From Dermacentor variabilis (taxonomy: Eukaryota; Arthropoda; Arachnida; Ixodida; Ixodidae): a stretch of 64,000 bases of DNA. The position numbers were made by a program, and so were the translations under genes. Under the pieces are notes generated by a model. The model ran no database searches. It was not told the origin of the DNA and was given only the letters and a program-made list of their open reading frames with translations. The stretch lies in NCBI RefSeq assembly GCF_050947875.1, contig NC_134577.1, forward strand, positions 70,932,639 to 70,996,638. Direction: 5' to 3'. Position 1 is the stretch's first letter. The number at the start of each line of letters is the position of its first letter. This document shows, one piece after another, positions 55,470-64,000 of the stretch.

Positions 55470-58400
55470 GGCGAGACGAGCTCCTCCTCAGCAGGAGCGG
55501 GGCTGCAAATATGGACCTACAGATCGGTCCGTCCTCGGTAGGGAAAGTGTTAGGTGCCTAAAACATGAACAGAGCATAGCATCCACGGCTCTTGTATTAC
55601 ACGTGTGCTTGCACTGGCATAACAACCCATGTGCTCACGTGCAACTTGCCACGTGAAAAACGGCTCCGGCAGTTACGGCCATGCGGTTACCCTCGAGAAA
55701 TAATAAGCGCTAAGCAATCAGCACTCACCTGTCAGATAACAGCCGGACACAGAGTAGCCATCAGCATAATCAACGCAGATTTTTTACTGAAAATGTTTAC
55801 TCGTACAGCTAAGCCTTTGCGCTCCACCATCGAAGCATCAGGTCAGATTTTGTAGCAATTCATTCTACTCCCTTCTTTCCGTCAGAACTTAATCATTAGT
55901 TCGGATGCTAAGTGGCGATGTTATCGCCAGGATCGCCCACTAGCTGCGACGGGTGATTTTCCGGTGACAGCTGCAAATGGCTTCAGCTGCAGCTCATCTC
56001 AGCTTAACACTTTGTAGATAGGAAAAAGCCTCCACTTTCCTACTGACCACACCAGACTTGTCGTACACCTTCGTACGGCAGGCCGCTATGATGGCGTTTC
56101 CCTTAGCGGCTCAGCGATGCTTGACATCGAGGATGCAGTAGTTTTCCGAGCGATTCTGTTAGCACGACTGTTCCGTGCTTGACATTGTGTTCGTGGCTTC
56201 AAATGTGAAATTCGTAGTCAACGTGTAGAGGTAGGGATAAAAATATTGAAGGTTGCGCGAGCGTGTGCCAAAACTGCATTTCTGTGCCCTCTGACGAAGC
56301 AAGCGCGTTGTGTCGACACACGTCACCGCACATGCGTTGTCTTTTTTCTTGTCGAGTGCTTGCCTGTACGGCCACTTCTTCGCTGCAGCTAGCTGTTGGG
56401 AATCGCGATAAGTGCGAGAGCTCAAAATATTGTGCTAGGAGAGCGGCGTCTATTTCTACAGTCCCGACGTGTGGCAGTCCACCCCGGGCCCCCACCAACC
56501 GGTCCGGATACGGCTCTCCTAAATTAACCTTAAGCGCTCACCATCATTACGTCAAGTCGACCACAAACGGTCATACCAAGAGCCATACGGCCCGTAAGGA
56601 CACGCGTGCGCAATGGCATGTCTCTACACCTGGCGCTTGTTTTGTCAGGGGTGCAAGGTGGCGGTTGGGCAGGTGCTTACAGGCACCACAACGTTTTGCC
56701 ACGGCCTATACCAGCGCTCGATGAGTCACCATGCCCGGAATAATGTGACCAGAAAGTCGCGCAGTAAGCAAAAATAAAAAAAGAAGATTGCCACTTTATG
56801 TGTGGGATGCTGCGGATATTACATTGCATGAACGTAATTTACAGAAAACAAAGAAAGTAAATATAACAGTGTTAAATTATACAGCATTAAGAAAGAAACA
56901 AGCAATTCCGCATGAATGGGGAAGTTTCGATAACTGTTGCTTGCTACTTGTGTCAGCGGTGACTCCTGGGCCGCGTTAAAACACGAAGGAGGGGGAGGGG
57001 AACAAATAAAAGGACCCGGGTGCAGAGGCCTTCAGGGCCCCCCTCGGTATCCACCAGCGACATCGACATGTTCTTCGTGAACTTCTTGTTAAAGCAATGT
57101 GCTACGTCGCGCGAGAAACGAGGTTTTCCGACTCTAAAGACGTGTGTCTGCTTGCTCAGTTCAAGTCGTAATTCACTGACGGGTTTTCACAATTTGGCAC
57201 TTTATACAGTTTCTTTGGCTTGACTTAAAGTTATCGTGTTGACGTGTGCCATTTATGTATGTTATTTTATTCTTCTCAAACCGCTCTCTCACTTAACCTC
57301 AATTCCTAGGTAGTTGCACGTGGCAGCTTCATATCTTTATTGAAAGTGCAGTCACAATATTATGCAGATTCAGGGTACTCTAATCCTTTCGCACTCAACG
57401 TCCGCCTTACTTTCATAGCAATGAAATAGCTCATGAGACTGTCCTGCTTAATTTTGATTCAATACATTGTGTGCCTCTAACCTAATTTAACGTTCATGCT
57501 TATTTTGTGCTTGCTAATGTTGTTCTAGGGCTTCGTCAATTTATTTATTTTTATTATTCAGAATGGCTCTGGCTTTTAGCACATTTGTCACTCTCTAACG
57601 TTCAGATAGCTTGAGCTAGGGAGAAAGGGCTTTGTATGTAAATAAACTATGTCAACTTGAATATAAGTTCTATTCGCCGATTTTATGTAATGTGGCGCGA
57701 ACGTTTCTCCGTGATAGCCGCAATAGTGAATATGGTCTTAACAGCCAATATATTTGAAGAGTACTTAGCTAAAACGGGAGAGGGGTAAAAATGGACAACT
57801 GAGTTGCGTTTGCGCAGATTGGTTGTAATGGTTTTCTGCCTGTCGCTGTTTGCACACAAATTAGATTTTTTTTCATTCATGCTCAATGTCGCGCTTGCCA
57901 CTTCCCTGAGACATGATTTTGTCACTGAGCGCGACAAAACCACATGCTAGGAATGAGTTCTCAATGCACTTGGAAGAAAGTTGGGTGAATTAAACAATGC
58001 ATGTACTTACGACCGCTGAAAGTGAGGTGAATGTAGTGTGGTTCTTTTGTATGATTCTTTTTAGGGTACAAATGCAGACAGCGTGCGCTTTGCTATTTGA
58101 GTTATCTGAAGCGATACTTATCCAACTAAATTGAAGCATCAGTTGGACCGTAGTGGACTCAGAAACGTTGTCTGAAGCGTATTGCTGTTAAATTTAGTAG
58201 AGCAGGGTCGTATTTTGAGGTTTTTCTTCAGGTATAATCCAAACTGTCACTTTTTCACTTAGGATCACAAAGTTCTTCTTCCGACTGTCTGTTTCCTTTC
58301 CGGTCTGCCGGAGGTCTCGTTTATCATTCGCAGCCGGGTGAATCGCAATCAGGGTGTTTCATCAGGAGCGATGGTCGCATAAAGGTATGTATTTGAGATA

Positions 58401-59580
58401 TAAACAGCTCTTCGTTACTGTATTGTCTTTTTAGGGATTTATTAGCTGATAGCTTTCTTGCTGAAATTTCCCCATTTATTTGTACGTTTTTGATCTGACA
58501 CCTACGTAAAAGCAGCGAAAATCTCGCCATTCAAGTTACCTCATCTGTGTCTGCCACGGCTGAAAAGTAGCAGTGATCATCGTATTCGACTTTCATGTAG
58601 GAATAATCTTACTATAAATCCTAGTTTTTTCTTCTCACGACATTGAATAACTAACGCTCTGACCTGCGATAACAGGAATCAGAATAGAATTCTATTTGAA
58701 ATATTTTGCAGCGCTGAATAGAAACTTTGCGAGCATAATGCTAGTTTTCTTTCGAAAAAATGCTCGCTAAACAACTTCCCCGTTCCAAAGCTTCAAAAAC
58801 ATTTCGAGCAGTTTCTTTTTGTCCTTACTTTTTCCTAGTTTATTCTGATGCCGAAAAAAGGAACACATTTCCTTTTCACCGGACTGCCTGCTTTTGCTTC
58901 GTGGAGTGGCCATCGCTCACTGTCAGCGCTAATCAAGAAGTATAGCTTCCGACGTTATCTCGGCGGTAGCTAGAGTTGTGGTCCTGCGTCTTAGCTTCTA
59001 ACTGGTAAAGTTCGTGCAGCACGCGAAGTCTCTTTTTCACCTTATATTCTGGGTTGCGGCCACAAAGACGCTAGCCGGTTGAAGTGTTGTCGCACACGGA
59101 AAGGTGGCTGGAAGGAAAACTATTTCTTCTACTTACTTGGTGCTTCGTGTTTTTCTATTTTTTTTATTGTTACCGAAATGGGCTGCTCCGGTCTACGCTT
59201 CGCCACATTTCGTTGCCGTCGTCCGTGTCTAATCTTCGGTGTTCGCACAGACAGTTCTCATGCTACCTCACAGGCGAACGTGTAGAGTTATCTGATCCAA
59301 ACTTTGGAAATATCAAACGACAGCCTGTCTAGACACCCCCAGATTCCCTGGCAATGTGTCCGGTAAGAATGAGAAACTCCTACCTCCAGGCCTGTGTAGT
59401 TTTATCTTTCAACGTTCCTGTTGCTGCGCTGTCTTTTTTTTTTTCTCTCGGATCGTTCCTCAACCAATTTGCCCAACTGAGGACTTCACACAGAGACATT
59501 TTTCCAAGAAATTTTAGAAGCAACGATGGAAGCTCCTGGCGAACCACTTTTTACCTTTTGCAGTAAATGAGCGGCTGTGA
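55470..59580. other. Unassigned sequence
   Basis: A 153-codon plus frame (56,263-56,724) overlaps 88- and 99-codon minus frames in GC-richer DNA. It is Ser/Thr/Arg/Cys-rich with no recognisable domain. A TGC-rich G-run area lies at 56,990-57,000. The rest is AT-rich without signals. No partner exon of the 55.1-55.4 kb candidate was recognised. Confidence 0.35.
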
Positions 59581-59584
59581 AGTT

Positions 59585-59750
59585 CTGCTGCTGTGCTTCA
59601 AGACGCATATTCGATTGCCTGCCACATGGCCGCCTTTAGATGGATCCAAACTGCAAAAGTCTTGGTTTGCTTAGGCTTACATGCACGTTAAAGAGCTGCA
59701 CGTGATTCAAACTAGCTGAGAGCTTTTCTTTATGGCTTCCCTCATGAAAT
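59585..59750 (+). mobile_element. Diverged copy of the tRNA-derived SINE
   Basis: CTGCTGTGCTTCAAGACGC, ATTCGATTGCCTGCCACATG, GCCGCCTTTAGATGG, GCTTAGGCTTACATGCACGT and TAAAGAGCTGCACGTGATTC follow in the same order as the SINE at 14.5 kb (CTGCTGAGCACGAG, GATTGAATCCCGGTCATGG, GCCGCATTTCGACGG, ACTTAGATTTAGGTGCACGT, TAAACAACCCCAGATGGTC). It is much more diverged and so older. Confidence 0.6.
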
Positions 59751-59754
59751 CAAG

Positions 59755-62700
59755 TACGAGGCACCAGCTGGTTAAGGCGTCCAGCTGAGAACTGTCTTGA
59801 ACTTCTAAGAGTGTTTGTGCAAGCTTTCCCCTACGTCTGTCTGACTCTGTGGCGACTCCGTAAAGGCTGCATTTGTAAATATTGTTGATAATTCAGGCGG
59901 TTGGCCACCGCTCGCCATGTTTTCTTTTTTTGTGTGTAGGTGCAAATCGTTAATTTAGGTGTTTTCACTTGTGTTGAAATGAAACTTATCTAAGGAGCTT
60001 GATGAAAGCAGTCTGTACTCAAAACGACACCTTTGCACCCGCAAATGTGGTGAGGTATGAAAGGTGATGTAAAATATGCAAGGAACATTGCGAGGACCAG
60101 TTTATGACATGTTTAAGCTCCTTGCTTTGGAAAAGCAGTGATAGCGTTTAGACGATCTAAAAGTAAGTGAAATGGAAAATAGAAATAGTAACAAACAAAA
60201 CACTATCTGACTTATGCAACATTGCAGTAGACATATGCCAAAAAGCGTCAGCTGTTCAGCGGTACCCCTTCTGATTCCTTTCCTATTTTCCCCAAACCCG
60301 CAGGCGTGATCACACTACAGCGAAAACGAATACAAAACTCGTTTTGGTCTGTCCACTGCCCTGCGAACCGAAAGTTGGACTGTCGCTAATTTGGTGCAGG
60401 CGTGACAGTGTGAGCAATGACAATCAAATTACAGCCTGTACATTGTGCGCCACGTTTATTATTTGAAACATGTTAACATGCAACGTGTTACTTCTAGCAC
60501 TGTTACTGAAGTGGGCTCACTATCTCTTATGACTGTAGGTTCACGGACCCTCCCTCACTCCGTCACCAGCCTAACGTAATCAAACGCATCTTTTGTCAAA
60601 CATTGTCTGATCCTAGAAACATTTCTAAGCAACCATCGGATATCTTATTGAACACTTCAGTACATTTAATTCAGAAGCTATGTGTGACAGCTTATCATAG
60701 GAATGGTTAAGGATGACTCTATGCACTGAGATTTTCAGTGAACGGCAGTTTCGACATATTCCAATTGTTGGTTATTCCACAAGACCTTTCCATTTTCCAA
60801 AAGCAATATGTTTACTGGTAATGCTAGGTGCACATAACATTCGCAAGTTCCAACATTTTTGTTTCTGTATTTTGTTCTTGTTGTAAGGGCTGTAATATCG
60901 CACACCTCACCCGACATAAAACATATCCCGCCATACAGCCGGTGGAAAAACGCCTTAGAAAAAAAATAGCAAAAAGCTGACGCTGTCAAAAGAAAACAAG
61001 TGCTATTTTTTAGTTATAGTAATAGATTGATGCAAAAGAGGAGGCGTGCTGCCCGCCCTAGCTGCGCCTGAGTCAGCTTGTTTAGGACTATCTCAAAATA
61101 CTCATGTTATCGTAGTTACAGCGTGAGGAATCAGATGACCGGCCTACTTCGCGCTCCATATTTACTAGTAAATTCAAAGAGAAGCCACTTTATTTAGTTG
61201 GTTTAGGGTTCTGGCAGTCTGCATCAGAGCTTCTATTGTACATCCGTGCTGACCACCTCAGCGGTTCGTGGTCGTGCCGCATCCGGCCATCAAGTCCTCA
61301 AGACATCGAAATAGACTGATAGAAGCGGCGAGCAAGGACGGGAACCAGATGACGCTGGTGTTAGAGATGAAAGTTTCATGGAACAGGTGACGAACTTTTG
61401 TTGCCCTTGGTGCAGTAAAAAAGGATGAAGGGAAAGAAGAAAAAATTAAGCGTTTAAACTGTTTTGATCGCATCAAGCAGAAGCCGCAACAAAGCTTCTG
61501 TTTAAAAATATGAAAGCTAGAACTGCTCCAGTGCCTTTGGCCCACAATTTATGGTCAGAAATGCACATTTCATGGTAAGAAAATAACAGTTTGGTACATT
61601 TTACCATTATAACTCCATAAATACTTGCACTAGAAATAGAGACACATTGCTAAAAGTGGTGAATAACTAAATAGGGAAGTGAGTGCAGAAAGGGGTACTA
61701 ACTCTATGCATGTAACGGCGTAATTCATGTACCAAAAAGGTTACAAGGTTACAAGCGAAGGTTGCTAAAGTGATAGCTAGAAATAAAGTTGTCTCTATGT
61801 CAGCCTGTTTAAAGGTCTGTTTTTGTGTAAATTTTGTTTTTGATTTTGAGAGGTATGATCCATCGAGAGACTTCCCGAAACACTTTAAGACTACTAAAGT
61901 TCTGGACGGCGCGTCATCGGGGGAAGGGCCTTCTTTAATGTACTGAATACTAAGGCAAAGCGTTATCAAATCAAACGGAGGAGTGGAGATACCAAACCAG
62001 TGTGATGCCTAAAGAAACATTTCAGAAATTTTACACTTGCTACTACACAAAAACTGTGTCTTGCCACCTTACGTTCCAATATCTGTTGAGTTGGCACGCT
62101 AACATTCTTTTTCACAAACTTCCAGGCATAAAATACGGCCTCAAGACACTCCAATCTCCAGTGTATAACCACGCAAGCCCAAGGCAAGAGGAGGTGTGCG
62201 TAGTACTTTCGCGAAAGTTTGCCGTTGGTTACCGTTTTAGTCGCCTGCGCTATCGAATTTAGTTGCGTCTGGTCGGTTTCGTGAGCAGGTGTCGCGAAAA
62301 CGTATCCAGCAACGTGGAGACAACGTTTCTGATAAGTGCACCTTAGCGTCGCGCTATCACGACGTAGGAGCAGCTAGAAACAAAAGAGCACCAACTACGC
62401 TTCAAGAGGAACTGTTTCCTGGCCTAGTTGGTATTTGCTGCAAACCATGAGTGCCGCGAATAGGACACGCAGATAAATGTAGACGCAAAATGCTGCCGGT
62501 GTCGTGCGTTAACAGCGCGCTAACTTGGGTCGGTTGCTACAGGTTTTCCTAAAGGAACCATGCTTAAGAACAGGACAAGGATGACAACACGCACTAGTGG
62601 TGATTGCAATTTCAAAATTATTGTGCAGAAAGCTGGTGTGAGGCTTCTGTTCAGCGCTCCCAACATAATAACCCTGCTTTGCTGGACGATCAGCCAAGAC

Positions 62701-63690
62701 GACAAAAGAAAGAAACCTTGGGATAAAAAGCATGCCCGTCTCTAAGTGACATGAGCCAAGAAAGTGGTTTACAGAATTTCTTGATCATGTGGCCGCGGCT
62801 ATGTAAACGAAACGGGGCGTTGCGTTAATGATAGGTTATGGGAACATGCAAATTCGTTTAAAGGGGCGCCTTGTAGTTACTTGTCTAGTCGCTAGCGCGA
62901 GTGTAAATGCCATCCAAACTTTGACAAAAGAACCATCTTGAAAAGACATCAAGAACAGAGAGCATGTCAGACGCTTGAAGCGTTTCTTACTCACATGTAG
63001 GCCAACACATGCAGCAGTGAAACGTCTCTTTCACTGCTCGAGAAAGAGTTTTCATATCTAGTTCACCAATTATAAATGTTTCACGTGTCATCATCCTGTG
63101 CACTTGATAATTACTGCATATACGTAGCCTTTCGCTACACGATTAAACAGCAAGGTTTCTAGTCGGTGTTCGTGTCTGTCGTCTTCCTCGTGCGATTCAT
63201 ACGCGCTGGTCCTTTGCAAAACTATGCGTCTACCTTTTTGTACGTATCTTATGTACGCGAATCATGTCTTTCAACATTGAATTTGGCATTATTGCTTTCT
63301 CTGGGATCAGTGATGTGTTATGCAAGATGTTTTCTCCAAATTGAAGTAACATGAAAACGCCTTCTGCTTTATCTTGTGGCAAAGCACGTCGCAACTTTAG
63401 TGGTTCTAGGATATCAATACCAGGTTGCGAAATAATCTTTCCTTTTTTTGTCTCCCGCCTTAATGAATCAGTTCTTGCGACGCAGGGACATCAATGAAAT
63501 AAGAATATGAAAGTATAGCGGATGATCGCCGTCCTGTGGAAAATCCGGTGATCTTTTTTGCCTTTCTACTCAGTGGTGCTTTCCGAGTAGATTAAATGCG
63601 CGTCTTAGTTGTGAAGCATAAAACCTCGCCTAATATGAATTGCTAATGCGAATTCCGCTTGAACTCACTCTTGTGCAATGGCAGGTGGTC
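59755..63690. other. AT-rich sequence without recognised gene
   Basis: Only scattered short open frames (up to 100 codons, minus, 61,667-61,969) were seen. None has recognisable features. Confidence 0.45.
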
Positions 63691-63694
63691 GATA

Positions 63695-63884
63695 TGGCGC
63701 CCGATTTCACGCGTTTTCTCTTTCGGCATTGCGATGTTGAAGAGTTAAGTGGGAATGCTAAAAAAAAACTCGCAGTTTCGCCAGAAAGGCGAACCATCGA
63801 TTGCGATAGCGCAGTAATAGACGGCTATAGAACTGCAGCAGAACTGATAGTCGGGCGAGTTGGTACGAATTGATAGTAAAATAT
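63695..63884. repeat. Probable interspersed repeat adjoining foldback 3
   Basis: The stretch contains a small hairpin TTCGCC/GGCGAA (63,779-63,796) and leads without a break into the foldback element. I recall this sequence (GATTGCGATAGCGCAGTAAT, GGCTATAGAACTGCAGCAGA) as recurrent in tick genomes, but this is memory only. Confidence 0.35.
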
Positions 63885-64000
63885 TTAGCGCGCACAATTG
63901 ACAAGGACAGAATGTTCTGTATCTTTCCGAAAATAAAATAGTTGTGACTAAGCGCTCGTCTGTTCCCCTTCACTGTGTCCTTGTCAATTGTGCGCTCTAA
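63885..64000. repeat. Foldback element 3 (imperfect palindrome, may run past the window)
   Basis: TTAGCGCGCACAATTGACAA...GGACA is matched in inverse by TGTCCTTGTCAATTGTGCGC ending at the window edge. The centre has AAGCGCTCGTCTGTTCCCC. The core and length (at least 116 bases) resemble foldbacks 1 and 2, and the arms again differ. Confidence 0.8.

Noticed and set aside
58345..58375. CAGGGTGTTTCATC as a MITE end
   Set aside because: It is a single short match with no inverted partner and no further similarity to the 32.4-kb terminus.

Overview
This window looks like non-coding, repeat-dominated chromosomal DNA of an animal, most likely a tick (probably a hard tick such as Rhipicephalus, Dermacentor or Hyalomma). 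There are no dense bacterial-style operons and no rRNA or functional tRNA. What can be read is decayed non-LTR retrotransposons of the RNase H-bearing I-like, RTE, Jockey/CR1 and Penelope-like groups, a tRNA-derived SINE whose sequence matches my memory of a very abundant tick SINE, TIR-bounded MITEs, a solo LTR and satellites. The taxonomic call rests on recalled repeat families, not on a search.  Layout. 0-14 kb: an I-like LINE fragment on the minus strand, a GC-rich LTR-like block (2.36-3.5 kb), scattered LINE 3' ends (5.5, 9.0-10.1, 10.1-10.5, 11.9 kb), a 63-bp tandem repeat (12.2 kb) and a foldback element (13.6 kb). 14-19 kb: a SINE (14.5 kb), a CpG-rich block (15.0-15.5 kb), a 662-bp MITE with TIRs of about 105 bp (16 kb), and unassigned sequence. 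18.5-21.4 kb: a composite satellite of diverged repeats of about 400-430 bp, then ten units of a strict 111-bp repeat, then the 63-bp repeat again. 21.4-23.6 kb: a Penelope-like element with a GIY-YIG domain and a decayed ribozyme-like motif, then a 745-bp solo LTR with a perfect 4-bp target duplication. 27.6 kb: a pogo/Tigger-like MITE. 30.6-31.7 and 35.5-38.7 kb: two RTE-clade LINEs, both with a broken FADD catalytic box. 42.5-45.1 kb: a second foldback, an I-like LINE and a Jockey/CR1-like LINE with a long (AAAT)n tail. 50.65 kb: a small arginine-rich reading frame on the minus strand in a CpG-rich setting. 52.4-53.5 kb: another minus-strand I-like LINE. 54.75 kb: a 119-bp near-perfect palindrome. 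55.1-55.4 kb: the best candidate host coding sequence, an exon for a secreted protein on the minus strand with a probable one-base break at its start. 59.6 kb: an old SINE. 63.9-64.0 kb: a third foldback running to the window edge.  No intact multi-exon host gene or operon-like system could be demonstrated. The most unusual structures are the three foldbacks sharing a core but with different arms, the composite 111-bp/63-bp satellite whose period keeps a 37-residue frame open, the long palindrome, and the secreted-protein exon.
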